Notes: generated by a model not told the origin, from the sequence alone. DNA of 64,000 nucleotides from Nonomuraea africana (GCF_014873535.1 NZ_JADBEF010000001.1:2852001-2916000); one strand, 5' to 3'. Shown: positions 16,861 through 26,994, numbered from the stretch's first letter. Translations and numbers: made by a program.

Positions 16861-17955
16861 TCAGCCCGCGCGGACGTCGTCGATCAGCGCCGCCAGCAAT
16901 GCGGCTCGCTCGGCCATCGCCGAGATCACGACGTACTCGCCCTCGGCGTGCGCGTGGTCTCCGACCGCGCCCATGCCGTCCAGCGTGGGCACGCCGATGC
17001 CCGCCGTGAAGTTGCCGTCGGAGCCGCCGCCGACCGCGACGCCCGTCAGCTCGGGCAGCCCCAGCCTCCTGGCCAACCGTACGGCCCGCGTGAACAGCTC
17101 CCGCGACCTGGCCGCCTCCAGCGGCGGCCGGTTCGGCCCGCCCACCACCTCGATGGACGCCCCCTCCAGGCGGGGCCGCAGGGCGCCGAACGCGGCGTCC
17201 ACCCGGGCCTGCTCGGCGACGGTCTCGGCCCTGACGTCCACGGTGAACCTGGCGTGGGCCGGCACGGTGTTCGTCGTGGTGCCGCCGCCGACCACCGTCG
17301 GCGTGACCGTCGTGCCGCCCCGCTCGAACGCCTGGACGGCCAGGACCTGGTGAGCCAGCTCCACCGCGGCGTTGACCCCCTTGTGCGGCTCCAGCCCGGC
17401 GTGGGCGGCCCTGCCGCCGATGAGCACGTCGTAGAGCGAGACGCCCTTGCGTTGCACCTTCAGCGCGCCGTCCGCGCTGGCCTCCAGGACGAACGCCGCC
17501 GTGGCGCCGCGGGCCTGCTCCTCGATCCAGGCCCGTGACGTCGGCGAGCCCAGCTCCTCGTCGGTGGTCACCAGCAGCGTGACCCCGTCCAGGTCGTCGA
17601 GCGTGGCCACCGCGTGCAGGGCCTGGACCAGTCCCGCCTTCATGTCGAAGCAGCCAGGCCCGGTGGCCAGGTCACCCTGGACCTCGAACGGCCAGCGGTC
17701 GAGCGTGCCCAGCGGCCACACCGTGTCCAGGTGGCCGACCAGCAGCACCTTGGTCCTGCCGCCGAACCGCCACAGCAGGTGCGGCCTGCCCTGCCTGGTG
17801 ACCACGTCAGGCCGGCACCCCGTGATCCGCCAGGCGATCTCCGTCAGGACGTCGGCGGCGCGCATCGTGGCCTTGACGTCGCCGGACGGCGACTCGCAGG
17901 TGACGAGAAGTTCCAGGTCTCGGACCATCTGGCGGACATCCAGGAACGTGCTCAC
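16861..17955 (-). CDS. M20-family metallopeptidase (carboxypeptidase G2 / ArgE-DapE type)
   Basis: A 364-residue M20 peptidase with GHLDTVW (74-80), GPGCFDMKAG (99-108, metal-bridging Asp), TDEELGS (131-137, catalytic Glu), and a dimerisation domain between about 180 and 290. The pattern is closest to glutamate carboxypeptidase-like members. The GTG at 17955 was chosen over upstream in-frame starts because GGAGAAC lies 5 bp ahead and homology starts there. No signal peptide is visible, so it should be cytoplasmic. Substrate unknown. Confidence 0.88.
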   Translation of the reverse strand: MSTFLDVRQMVRDLELLVTCESPSGDVKATMRAADVLTEIAWRITGCRPDVVTRQGRPHLLWRFGGRTKVLLVGHLDTVWPLGTLDRWPFEVQGDLATGPGCFDMKAGLVQALHAVATLDDLDGVTLLVTTDEELGSPTSRAWIEEQARGATAAFVLEASADGALKVQRKGVSLYDVLIGGRAAHAGLEPHKGVNAAVELAHQVLAVQAFERGGTTVTPTVVGGGTTTNTVPAHARFTVDVRAETVAEQARVDAAFGALRPRLEGASIEVVGGPNRPPLEAARSRELFTRAVRLARRLGLPELTGVAVGGGSDGNFTAGIGVPTLDGMGAVGDHAHAEGEYVVISAMAERAALLAALIDDVRAG

Positions 17956-18164
17956 AGGGCGTTCTCCTTCACGACGGCGGTCTGTCGCTTCGGATTGTGC
18001 TGCGCGAACGCCCGGCGCGGCTTCGTCGCCTGGACCGAAAGAGCGCCGCCACATAGGGCCCCACGCCCGGAGAGATCACGATCTTGAGGAGCACATCCCC
18101 GAGAAGTCTCCCCGCACCCATGACAGGAGACCCGTGACCTGGCCGTCCACCGGCGAGTGCGGGT

Positions 18165-18359
18165 ATGTGGCGCACGCGGGAGGAGGTCGCAGACGCCGAG
18201 ATCGCCACCCGTCTGTGTGTCAGCGAAGCCACCGTCAAAGCCCACCTCAACCGGGCCATGACGAAACTCAACCTCACCAGCCGCGCCCAGGCCGTGGCGC
18301 TGGCGTACGAATCCGGCCTGATCACCCCTGGCAGGGAAACCTCGTCCCGCGCGCTATGA
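18165..18359 (+). pseudogene. LuxR-type response regulator, DNA-binding remnant
   Basis: About 50 residues of a NarL/LuxR helix-turn-helix remain (ADAEIATRLCVSEATVKAHL, then TKLNLTSRAQAVALAYESGL). The receiver domain and the start of the HTH are missing, and no ribosome site suits a small protein. The stop overlaps the stop of the SARP remnant on the other strand. Confidence 0.75.
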
Positions 18360-20506
18360 GCGCAGCTTCGTCAGCCGGTCGATGGCCTCTTGCCGGGTCA
18401 TGTCGACGCCTTGGCGGTAGGCCCTGTCGTATTCGGTACGGCCGAGCCGGTCCACGAGAGCCTCCACGAGCGAGCGCAGTTCGACGTCGCCGTGGTCGAA
18501 AGTGCCGCGGACGGCCCGGCTCGCCGAGCGCGGTGGCCGCGCCGGCCGGATCGCCCTCCAGGAACAGCAGCCGGGCAAGGAGCTGGGCGGCGGATGGGAT
18601 GTCCATGTGCGCCGCTTGGACGGTGCGCGGCAGCAGCTCGCGTGCGCGTGCGGCGTCCCCGGCGGTGAGGAGGTTCGCCATCCTGGCGGAGACCAGCTGG
18701 TTCTGCATCGTCTCGGCCGGGAGGGGCAGCTCGCGGGCGAGCGTCTCCATCCGGGGTCTCCAGCATCCGGTACCCGTCGCCGGCCCGCTCCACGATGGAC
18801 TTGTCGACCAGGGAGTCCAGGAGATAGATGACCTCGCCCGCGGGAAGCGTCTCATCCGAACAGACCGCCTCAATCGCGGCGATCCCGGTTCTCGCCGGAA
18901 ATATCGAGATCCGAGCGGCCAGCGTCCGTTCTTGATCGGTGAGGAGGTCCCAGCTCCATTCGATGACCGCATGGAGGGTCTGCTGGCGGGGCTGGGCGGT
19001 CCGGTTGCCGGTGCTGAGCAGCCGGAAGCGGTCATCCAGCCGCCGGGCGATCTGGTCGGCGCTCATGGTCCGCAGGCGCGCCGCGGCCAGCTCCAGGGCC
19101 AGCGGCAGTCCGTCCAGCCGGCGCACTATGTCCACCACCGGCCCTGCGGTGGGCGCGTCCAGTGCGAAGCCTGGCTGTACGGCCGCCGCCCGATCGAGGA
19201 ACAGCCGCACCGCGGCCGATTCGGCGGCACGGTCGGGATCCGCGTGCGCCGGGGCAGTTCGAGCGGGCCCAGACGGCACAGCGCCTCACCCATGACCTCG
19301 AGCGGCTCCCGGCTCGTGGCCAGGATGGTCAGGTGCGGCCGGCGCTCGAGCAGATGCCGGGCGAACTCCGCGACGGGTCCGGAGATCTGTTCGCAGTTGT
19401 CCAGCACCAGCACGCCTTCACCACCGGCGAGCAGGTTTGACCACTCGATCCAGTGGCGTACCGGAGAGTCGGCCGTCGGCGACGCCGAGCGTGCCCAGCA
19501 CCGCCTCGGGCAATCCGTCCGCTGTGTTCACCCCGGCCAGAGAAACGAGCCAGACCCGGCCGCGCCGATGGGCCCGATGCCGGCTCACCGCCTCCGTGGC
19601 CAGCCGGGGCTTCCCCACTCCCCCGGGACCCACGACGGTGACCAGCCGGGAGGTCTCCAGCAATCCGGCCAGCAGCCTCAGCTCGTCCCCCCGGCCGACG
19701 AAGCTGGTCAGCTGGGCCGGCAGGCGTCCCGGCACCGCCTCCGGCCGAGCCTGTACGGCCTCGGGGATCTCCCGCTCACCCCGTAGCACGGCGAGGTGCG
19801 TCTTCCGCAGCTCCTCGGACGGGTCGACGCCCAGTTCCTCGGCGAGCGTTTCGCGGACCTTCTCGAACACGGCCAGCGCATCGGACTGGCGGCCCGCCGC
19901 ATGCAAGGCCCGCATCCGCAGCCCGGCCAGCCGTTCCCGCAACGGATGGGCCGCGGCCGCCGCCTCCACATCGGCCAGGATCTCGCCATGGCGCCCCAGC
20001 CGCAGCTCCGCCTCGAAACGGTCTTCTGCGGCCCCGACGCGCAGCTCGTCCAGGCGCGCGCCGGCCGTACCGGCGAAAGGGATATCGCGCACATCGGCCA
20101 GCGCGTCTCCCCGCCACAGCGCCAGCGCCTCGCCCAGCAACGAGGCCGCCCGCTGCACGTCACCTGCGGCCAGTTCGCGCCCGCCCCGCTTCGCCAGCTC
20201 CTCGAACCGGACCGCGTTGACCTGCTCGGCGCGTACGTGCAGGCGATATCCGCCGGCCACCCTCTCCACCACCCCGGCCTCGCCCAGGGCCTTGCGCAGC
20301 TGATGTACCAGCGCATGCAGCGCATTGACGGTGCCCCCGTGCGGATGCTCACCCCACAGACCGTCAACGAGTGCATCGACCGATACCACCTCGCCTCCGG
20401 CCAACGCCAGCCGGGCCAGCAGCGCGCGAACCATGGCGCCGCCGACGTCGATCGGCGCGCCATCGTCGGCGTAGGCCCGGACCGGCCCCAGCATCTCCAT
20501 CCGCAT
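18354..20506 (-). pseudogene. SARP (AfsR/DnrI-type) regulator with NB-ARC, multiply frameshifted
   Basis: Read from ATG 20506 the gene encodes a winged-helix DNA-binding domain (MLGPVRAYADDGAP on), a BTAD domain (LYH/LAEELGVDPSEELRKTH), and an NB-ARC ATPase beginning SFVGRGDELRLL. The Walker A motif reads GPGGVGKPR, with Pro in place of the essential Thr/Ser. The frame breaks near 19420; Walker B (LVLDNCEQ) and TSREPLEV lie in a second frame, the RLDGLPLALELAAARL block in a third, and the C-terminus in two more. It is therefore dead. SARP proteins normally activate secondary-metabolite or housekeeping clusters; the target is unknown. Confidence 0.9.
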
Positions 20507-20682
20507 GCGCACAAGGCTATGAGGACGGGGAGCCGAAGGGGCACGGGCCACTGACAGTGGCTCCGCGCCGACTGTAAGGGCGTTCTAAGAGGCCTGTCAG
20601 CGCCCGTGGACATCGTTGTGGACGAACGGAAGAAACGCGTGACCGTCCCTCAACGGACACGCGACGGTTCTCTCAGAAAGGC

Positions 20683-21819
20683 ATGGATATGACAGGGCGC
20701 GAGAAGCTGCAGCAGGTGCTCGACCGGGCCGTGGCCGAGGTGGGCGTACCCGGCATCGTGGCCGAGGTCCGGGATGCGAACGGGAGTTGGTTCGGGACCG
20801 CCGGCGTCGCCGACATCGAGAGCGGTGCCCGGCGCCAGCAGGGGGAATACCTGCACACCGGCAGCAGCGGCAAGGCCTTCACCGCCGCCACGCTGCTGGC
20901 CCTGGAGACCGAGGGCCGGCTGAGCATCGAGGACCCGGTGAACACGTGGCTGCCGGGTGTGTTGGACGTCAACGGCTACGACGGCAACAAGATCACCATC
21001 AGGCACCTGCTCAGCAACACCAGTGGTCTGTTCGCCACCGGCCTGGCACCTGAGTTGAGCCACCGATACGCCACCCGTTCCGGGTTCGTCGAGCATCGCT
21101 TCGACGCATTCACCACCGAGGACCTGCTGAGGCTGACGGTCTCCCAGCCGCCGGTCGGTGCGCCCGGCGAACGCTTCGAGTACGCCAACGGCGGCTTCTA
21201 CCTCGCCGGGGCGATCATCGAGAAGGTCACCGGCAACGGCTATGCCGAGGAGGTCGAGCGCAGGGTCATCCGGCCGCTCGGCCTGGCCCACACCTACGTG
21301 CGCCCCTCCGGGGACACGGGATACCCCGATCCGCACCCGCGAGCGTACTCGAACCTGTTCTTCAAGGACGGCGCCGACCCGGCGGCGATCACCCCGGAGA
21401 ACTGGGAATCGATGATGGAGGATCCCGGCCTCCCGCCCCTCGACGTCACCGAGTGCAACACCGCGCAGGGCTGGTCAGCCGGCAACGTCGTCTCCACCAC
21501 CGGCGACGTGATCCGCTTCATCAACGCGCTGGCGAGCGGCAGCCTGCTGCCGCCGGCCCAGCATCGCGAGATGTGGACCACGGTCTCCATCGAGGGTGGT
21601 TACTGGATGCCGCACGCCCGATACGGCCTCGGCCTGTTCGAGTTCGACAAGGCGGGGTTGCGCGGCGTGGGTGGCAGCCTCTGGGGATCCTGGTTCTTCG
21701 CTGTGGGCACCCCCGACGGCGAACACACCATCGCCATCCACACCAACACCGAGTGGAAGTCCTGGGACCTCATGTTCAAGATCATCGAGGCGGAGTTCGG
21801 CATCACCATCGGTGCGTAA
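20683..21819 (+). CDS. Serine hydrolase, beta-lactamase family, no signal peptide
   Basis: A 378-residue class C beta-lactamase-like protein with S-S-G-K at about 60-63 (GSSGKAFT) and the Y-A-N motif in FEYANGGF near 169. The usual H-x-G third motif appears replaced by GVGG near residue 330. There is no signal peptide, so a cytoplasmic esterase or peptidase role is likely. It is only distantly related to the two hydrolases at 7-10 kb. It starts 177 bp from the divergent dead SARP gene, which may once have regulated it. ATG 20689 is an alternative start. Confidence 0.8.
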   Translation: MDMTGREKLQQVLDRAVAEVGVPGIVAEVRDANGSWFGTAGVADIESGARRQQGEYLHTGSSGKAFTAATLLALETEGRLSIEDPVNTWLPGVLDVNGYDGNKITIRHLLSNTSGLFATGLAPELSHRYATRSGFVEHRFDAFTTEDLLRLTVSQPPVGAPGERFEYANGGFYLAGAIIEKVTGNGYAEEVERRVIRPLGLAHTYVRPSGDTGYPDPHPRAYSNLFFKDGADPAAITPENWESMMEDPGLPPLDVTECNTAQGWSAGNVVSTTGDVIRFINALASGSLLPPAQHREMWTTVSIEGGYWMPHARYGLGLFEFDKAGLRGVGGSLWGSWFFAVGTPDGEHTIAIHTNTEWKSWDLMFKIIEAEFGITIGA

Positions 21820-22022
21820 GCGTTTGGCCACCGGCTCGTGGTGTCCACGAAGGACAGGCGCGAGCCGGTGGCCGTCCGCCTGGTGGCCGATACGGCACAG
21901 CGTCGTACGCCGACGATCACACAGGCGCGCCACCGGTCCTCGAGATCGGTGCGACGAACCTGTTCAACCGGCTCAACGCCTCGACGCGGCAGATCGCAGG
22001 GGGCTGGGGCTGGGGCTGACCG

Positions 22023-22517
22023 ATGAGCGCTACCCTGACCACCGTGAACCCTCCCGCCCGCGCCCTCGACCGGCGCATCCGCGACGCCCTGGACCGGCTC
22101 GAGCGCGATGTCGACGCCTGGTTCGCCACCGCCGATCCGGCCGGCCTGCCGTACCTGGTGCCGCTGTCGTTCCTGTGGGACGGCGAGGCCCTGCTCATCT
22201 CCACGGCCAGGACCAACCCGACGGCCAGGTTCCTGGAGGCCACCGGCAAGGTCAGGGTGGCGCTCGGCCCCACTCGCGACGTCGTCCTGATCGACGCCGA
22301 GGTCCGCGAGGTGATACCCGCCGCCGAGATCCCGGCCGAGGTCGGCGACGCTTTCGCCGCCAAGGCGGGCTTCGACCCGCGCAAGCAGCGCGGTGCCTAC
22401 CCCTACTTCCGTATCATCCCACTCCAGGTGCAGGCCTGGCGCGAGGTGAACGAGCTCGCCGAGCGCGATCTCATGATCGACGGCAGGTGGCTCAGCGCTC
22501 CAGATACGGACCGGTGA
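22023..22517 (+). CDS. PNPOx-like flavin/F420-binding protein
   Basis: A 164-residue split-barrel protein: LPYLVPLSFLWDGEALLIST is the first barrel strand pair, followed by TARFLEATGKVRVALGPTRD and a C-terminal YFRIIPLQVQAWRE. This is the pyridoxamine 5'-phosphate oxidase-like superfamily, which in actinomycetes includes F420- or FMN-dependent reductases. The cofactor cannot be decided here. It stands alone between the serine hydrolase and the MerR gene. Confidence 0.8.
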   Translation: MSATLTTVNPPARALDRRIRDALDRLERDVDAWFATADPAGLPYLVPLSFLWDGEALLISTARTNPTARFLEATGKVRVALGPTRDVVLIDAEVREVIPAAEIPAEVGDAFAAKAGFDPRKQRGAYPYFRIIPLQVQAWREVNELAERDLMIDGRWLSAPDTDR

Positions 22518-22939
22518 TCTGAGGACGTCGCGCATCTGGGGGCCATGTGGCGCTTGCCTGGATGCGCCTCCCACTCAGATCGCCCGATGACAGATGATCA
22601 TCCGCCGTGATCCCCCGACGCAACCTGCCCGAGTACGCCCAGCCGCCCTCGGGCCGGCCCCTTGACCTGGGATTTCAGGATGAAACAAGCCCAATGGGCC
22701 GGCAATCCCTGGATGAGCGCTCCGACCCTGTACTCCCTGGGGTGCGGCCCGTCTATGGTGGCGGGCCGGCGAGCGCGTGCCTCCGCACCGTGTCACCGTC
22801 ATTGGCATGTCCGCCGCCGTCGGCGCGGTCCTAGGGCACCGTGAGAGTATTCAACGACGCCAATGCGCGACATTCTCAGGCACCACGTGCTGCTTTTGAT
22901 CGAATGCTGCACCATTGATCAGGCGAAATGCCCCGTCAC
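22518..22939. other. 422-bp stretch without a recognised gene
   Basis: Only short frames occur, none with a recognisable product. The last 80 bp are relatively AT-rich. No hairpin strong enough to call a terminator was seen. Confidence 0.4.
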
Positions 22940-23680
22940 TCATGCATGGTTTCCTTCCGTGGCCATGCCGTTTCCTGTGGTGGACGTGACTCGGCCGCAG
23001 GATTCGCGGGCGCAGAGGTACGCGTCCAGGTCGGCGGCGCCCTTGAGCATGGCGCGGCCCCGGGCGGACAGACGGGCCTGCCAGTCGCACAGGGTCGACT
23101 CCAGCGGGGCGACTCCTCCGGCGGAGCGGACCTGAGCGATCAGCGGGGCGATCTGCTCCAGCAGGTAGCCGCCCCGCCTGAGCTGGTGGGCCAGCCGGAC
23201 GTCCCGTACGTCGGCCGCGCTGTAGATCCGGTAGCCCGTCTGCGGATCGCGGCGCGGCCGGACCAGCCCGGCGTTCTCCCATTTGCGCAGGGTGGCAGGG
23301 CGGATGCCGAGCCTCCTGGCCAGGGGGCCGATGAACGTGTCGCCGCGTTCCTGCGGCACGGGCGCCAGATCGCGGAGCGCGGCTTCGACGGCCTGGAGGG
23401 TGCGGCGGTCGTCGAGGAGTTGGCCGTGGCTCTCGTCGATGAGCCGCAGCGCGTCCTCGGTGGCGCCCCGGTTGACCGCCTGCATGATCGACGTGGCCAT
23501 CTGGTGACCGTGCCCGGGCACGAGGGAGAGGAACGCGCGCAGGGCTTGCGCGTGCAGCGGCGTATAGGTGCGATAGCCGTGGACGGTGCGTTCGGCGGCG
23601 GGCAGGATGCCGGCGTCCTCGTAGTTCCTGATCGCCTGGGTGGACAGGCCGTGCTCGCGTGCCAGGTCCACTGGCCTCAT
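22940..23680 (-). CDS. TioE-like MerR regulator with two MerR motifs
   Basis: A 246-residue protein with a MerR helix-turn-helix at the N-terminus (VDLAREHGLSTQAIRNYEDA, then HGYRTYTPLHAQAL) and a second MerR-like unit from about residue 125 (LARRLGIRPATLRKWENAGL, then GYRIYSAADVRDVRL). The duplicated architecture matches TioE-family regulators. It is divergent from the erythromycin-esterase-like gene across 90 bp. Control of that gene is the natural inference. Confidence 0.88.
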   Translation of the reverse strand: MRPVDLAREHGLSTQAIRNYEDAGILPAAERTVHGYRTYTPLHAQALRAFLSLVPGHGHQMATSIMQAVNRGATEDALRLIDESHGQLLDDRRTLQAVEAALRDLAPVPQERGDTFIGPLARRLGIRPATLRKWENAGLVRPRRDPQTGYRIYSAADVRDVRLAHQLRRGGYLLEQIAPLIAQVRSAGGVAPLESTLCDWQARLSARGRAMLKGAADLDAYLCARESCGRVTSTTGNGMATEGNHA

Positions 23681-23770
23681 GGATGCATCACCGATTGAAG
23701 GTCCATCGCGATGAGAGCGGGATTTCCACGGAAAAGTTTACACCGAAAGTTCAGCGATACCGTTGAAGGT

Positions 23771-24928
23771 ATGGATATCAAGGACACGGCCCGGCCGCTC
23801 GATGGCGCGGGCGTCTCGGCGTTCCTCCGGTCGCTTCCCGCCAAGCCCCTGTTGCTCGGCCTGGGCGAACCCAGGCACTTCGTGGGAGAGCTGGGCGAGT
23901 TGCGCAACGAGATCTTCCGGCATCTGGTCGAGCACGAGGGCTACCGATCGTTCGCCATCGAGAGCGACTGCCTCATGGGCCTCGTGGTCGACGACTACAT
24001 CACGACGGGCGCGGACACGCTCGACGACGTCATGGAACGCGGCTTCAGCCACGGCTTCGGCGCGTCACCGGCCAACCGCGAGCTCGTGCGCTGGATGCGC
24101 GCGTACAACGAGGAGCATGACGAAAAGCTCCGGTTCTACGGCTTCGACGGGCCGCTGGAGTATTGGGCCGCGAGCCCGCGCCAGGCGCTCACCGGCCTCC
24201 ACGGCCTGCTCGACGGCCCGCTCCCGTGCACGATGGAAACCCTCGACACGCTGCTCGGCCCGGACGACCGGTGGACGAACGAAGCCACGGTCATGGACCC
24301 GTCCCAGTCGATCGGACAGTCCGCCGACGCCCAGCGGCTGCGGCTGCTCGCCGACGACCTGGTGGCGCTGCTCGACACGCAGGCGCCGCGGCTGAGCGCG
24401 GAGGACAGAGAGAGGGCGGCACTGTACGGGCGCACCGCCGTCGGCCTGCTCCGCTACCACCGCTGGATGGCCGACACGTCCCCGGCCCGGATAGCCAGGC
24501 TGTCGGGCCTGCGGGACGCGATGATGGCCGCCAACCTGCGTGCCGTCGCCGAGCACGGTCCGGCCCTGGTCTTCGCCCACAACCTCCACCTGCAGCGGAA
24601 CAAGAGCTTCATGCCGCTCGGCGACCAGCAGTTGGAGTGGTGGAGCGCAGCGGCGATCATCGATGCGCACCTGGGCGACCGGTACGCCTTCCTGGCCTCA
24701 GCCCTCGGCACGGTGGGCGACCACGTCCCGCCCCCGGACACCGTCGAGGGCCTCCTGTCCACGCTCCCGTGGGACCACTCCCTCGTCGACGCCCGCCGCC
24801 TGGCCGAGGCCATCACGAAGCCCGCCCCGCGCGTCTCCCACGATTTCGCCTATTTCCCGCTGGACCCGGCCCAGCTCGACATGATCGATGGCGTCGTCTT
24901 CCTCAAACAGGCTGTCAGGCTGGGTTGA
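23771..24928 (+). CDS. Erythromycin esterase family protein
   Basis: A 385-residue EreA/B-like protein: LGEPRHFVGELGELRNEIFR at about 31-50 includes the conserved GE...H region, and FAIESD, GFDGP and FAHNLHLQRN near residue 285 match the family core. Characterised members hydrolyse macrolide lactones, but many actinomycete homologues have no known substrate. The ATG at 23771 was chosen because the upstream extension has no homology, although GAAGG lies very close to it. It pairs with the divergent MerR regulator, consistent with inducible drug inactivation. Confidence 0.85.
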   Translation: MDIKDTARPLDGAGVSAFLRSLPAKPLLLGLGEPRHFVGELGELRNEIFRHLVEHEGYRSFAIESDCLMGLVVDDYITTGADTLDDVMERGFSHGFGASPANRELVRWMRAYNEEHDEKLRFYGFDGPLEYWAASPRQALTGLHGLLDGPLPCTMETLDTLLGPDDRWTNEATVMDPSQSIGQSADAQRLRLLADDLVALLDTQAPRLSAEDRERAALYGRTAVGLLRYHRWMADTSPARIARLSGLRDAMMAANLRAVAEHGPALVFAHNLHLQRNKSFMPLGDQQLEWWSAAAIIDAHLGDRYAFLASALGTVGDHVPPPDTVEGLLSTLPWDHSLVDARRLAEAITKPAPRVSHDFAYFPLDPAQLDMIDGVVFLKQAVRLG

Positions 24929-25281
24929 CACGCACGCGCATCAATCACACCATCCATGCCCGTCCCCTCACCGAAGGCGGCCGCCCGCGATCGCCAGGCG
25001 ATTGCTGCTGTGCGGGCTGGTCGCCGGCCCGCTTTGACGGGTGACTGGCTGCGCCGACAAACCGAGGGCTTCCCAAAGATGCGGGTATCGCGGTGTCCTG
25101 CCTGATAGAGGTCCGTTCTAGAGGGCTGCCGTGAACCTCGTCGGCGGCAGGTCTATCCGGACCAATACTTACCGCACGCGATCTGACGCGTCCCGAAACC
25201 GCGAAAGATCCGGAAGAACCTCCGCAAAGGGATAATGACCAGGGCAAACGTGATCCCATGTACCTGGTGACAGCTTCGTTA
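24929..25281. other. 353-bp stretch without a recognised gene
   Basis: This separates the esterase gene from the group II intron 5' end. No convincing open frame, repeat or RNA element was found. Confidence 0.4.
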
Positions 25282-25541
25282 GTGCGCCACGAGGCGCTGT
25301 TTGTCCGAATGGAGGTGAAAGACCGTCCATCGCCCGGCCGTCGTAGCGGCGGGGTGAAGCTGGAGGCAGCCTGAACCGGGAGCCGCCGGGGAGGGTGGGA
25401 GCAGCCTCGACAAAGTCGCGCCGGTCCAGCACTACCGGATGGACCGGGCGCGGTGAGCGAGACGGGAAGGGATACGAGAGAAACCGGTGTTGTTACGCCT
25501 CTTGAGCTGTCGCCAGCTCCAACCCGGTGGATATGGGCTGG

Positions 25542-25943
25542 ATGGCGGCTAAGGCCGTTCAGGCGATCAAGGACAAGGTGTCGGCGAAAACCTACAGGTC
25601 AACCCTCAACCAGGATCTGGACAGGCTGATCCTCAGCTTGAACCGGACGCTGCGCGAGTGGGCGAACTACTTCCGCCACGGGGTCTCCAAGGCGGCCTTC
25701 GGGTCAATCGACGCCCATGCCTGGGGTCGGCTGATGCGCTGGATCCGTCGCAAGTACGCGGGCAAGGCCCGCATGGGGATGCCCGAGTTCCGGCGTCGCT
25801 TCTGCGACGTCGGCTGGCGGATCGCACACCGGGGAGTGGCATTCACCGGCGCGTCCAGCGTCGAGGTGAGGCGCTACCGCTATCGCGGCAGCAAGATCGC
25901 CACTCCCTGGACCCCAGCACCGGCAGCCGCCACAGGCGGCTGA
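25542..25943 (+). pseudogene. Group II intron maturase, C-terminal fragment
   Basis: About 130 residues remain: AVQAIKDKVSAKTYRSTLNQ, then LNRTLREWANYFRHGVSKA, WGRLMRWIRRKYAGKARMG and SVEVRRYRYRGSKIATPWTP. These match the thumb/X (maturase) end of group II intron proteins. The reverse transcriptase domains and YADD motif are gone. No ribosome site suits independent translation. Confidence 0.9.
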
Positions 25944-25962
25944 CCAGCGGGCAAGGCATGTG

Positions 25963-25998
25963 GAGCGCCCGGTGCGTGGAGACACGCACGCCAGGTGC
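25963..25998 (+). ncRNA. Group II intron domain V (remnant 1)
   Basis: GAGCGCCCGG, then TGCGTG-GAGA-CACGCA with a GNRA loop, a CG two-base bulge and CCAGGTGC: the layout of a catalytic domain V. The lower stem contains one mismatch. Confidence 0.65.
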
Positions 25999-26219
25999 GG
26001 CGGGCGGGCCGGGGAAACCCACCGTGAGCAATCACGACAGGGCGCCCCGGTCCGACCCAACACGACGCAAATCCACTCTGGCCCGCGACCTCACGGCCCG
26101 GTGAACCGGTCGCGGGGCCGGTCTCGCCCGCCGCCCGCCGGGTCGTACCGCGGGCCATCACATGGGCCTGCCTCTAGCGGATAGGCAGAGGCCGGTATCG
26201 GCCTCTGGAGCAGCCTCTA

Positions 26220-26346
26220 CTAGTCACGATGGGACTCGTCGGAGCAGTCGGTGAAGGAGGTGTTGGGGCTGGTGCGCAGGTTGTCGAGGGACATCCAGCC
26301 GTACGTCGACGTGCCCTTCACCCTGGCGTAGACCCACTGGCTGCCC
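26220..26346 (-). pseudogene. SH3-like domain C-terminal remnant
   Basis: The last 37 or so codons of a protein, ending at TAG 26220-26222, read VYARVKGTSTYGWMSLDNLR and then a Ser/Thr/Asp tail. W/Y-V-x-x-x-GWM is typical of bacterial SH3-like domains in small secreted actinomycete proteins. No start or signal sequence remains upstream. Confidence 0.5.
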
Positions 26347-26463
26347 GTTCACCGGAGACCCTGCACGGACCCAACGCAAAGCCGCGGCGGAAATCTTGTG
26401 GACAGCCGGTAAGACCGGGCCGCCCTCGACCACTACCTAGTGAGTGTCAGTGAAGGAGCCTGG

Positions 26464-26994
26464 GTGCTGAACCAAGAGGAGTTCGCCGCGCTGTTCGATG
26501 CGTGCCATCCCCGCGTGTACGCGTACGCGGTGAGCCGATGTGGCCGCCGGCTAGCTGAGGAGGTGGTCAGCGAGACGTTCGTGGTCGCCTGGCGGCGGCA
26601 AGACGACATTCCGGCCAAGAACGCGCTGCCGTGGCTGCTGGGCGTCGCGCGCAACGTGATCCGCGAGGTCTACCGGGAGGAACTCCGGCGGGCGGCGCTG
26701 GACGACGCGTTACAGGGCTGGGCCGACGAGATCGGACCCGATGTGGCCGAAGAGGTGGCGGAGCGCGCGGCCGTGTTGAGGGCGCTGGCCACGCTGAGCG
26801 ACGAGGACAAGGAGGTGCTGATGCTGGTCTCATGGCACGGGCTGACCTCCGTGGAGGCGGCCAAGGTCGTCGGGAGCTCCCGGTCGGCCTTCTTCGTACG
26901 GCTGCATCGCGCCAGGCGGCGTCTGGAGGCGGCCATGGACGGCGTGACGGCGGTGCGCGGTCAGCGCGCGCTGGTATCGGAGGAGGAGCAGTGA
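26464..26994 (+). CDS. ECF RNA polymerase sigma factor
   Basis: A 176-residue ECF sigma factor: region 2 (YAYAVSRCGRRLAEEVVSET, then FVVAWRRQDDIP) and region 4 (LMLVSWHGLTSVEAAKVVGS, then FFVRLHRARRRLE). The GTG at 26464 was chosen because GAAGGAG lies 5 bp upstream; a GTG at 26440 is the alternative. It overlaps the membrane protein behind it by GTGA. The same two-gene arrangement recurs at 29682-31303 in the opposite direction. Its regulon is unknown, and the partner may act as an anti-sigma factor. Confidence 0.9.
   Translation: MLNQEEFAALFDACHPRVYAYAVSRCGRRLAEEVVSETFVVAWRRQDDIPAKNALPWLLGVARNVIREVYREELRRAALDDALQGWADEIGPDVAEEVAERAAVLRALATLSDEDKEVLMLVSWHGLTSVEAAKVVGSSRSAFFVRLHRARRRLEAAMDGVTAVRGQRALVSEEEQ

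Larger units (their letters stand above)
25282..26061 (+). mobile_element. Group II intron, internally deleted
   Basis: The 5' boundary is GTGCG at 25282, the group II consensus, followed by about 240 bp of domain I-like sequence (GGAGGTGAAAGACC, GAGCGAGACGGGAAGGGATA). The encoded protein is reduced to its C-terminal maturase region (25542-25943). At the 3' end a domain V-like hairpin (25963-25998) and a domain VI-like region containing a CGTGA-GCAA-TCACG stem are present. The 3' boundary at about 26061 is approximate. Most of domain I and the reverse transcriptase are deleted, so it cannot move alone. Confidence 0.8.

Noticed and set aside
22560..22850. A possible short coding piece on the minus strand (GPHPREYRVGALIQGLPAHW)
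   Set aside because: It looks protein-like but has no start, stop or family support; listed as gene-free.
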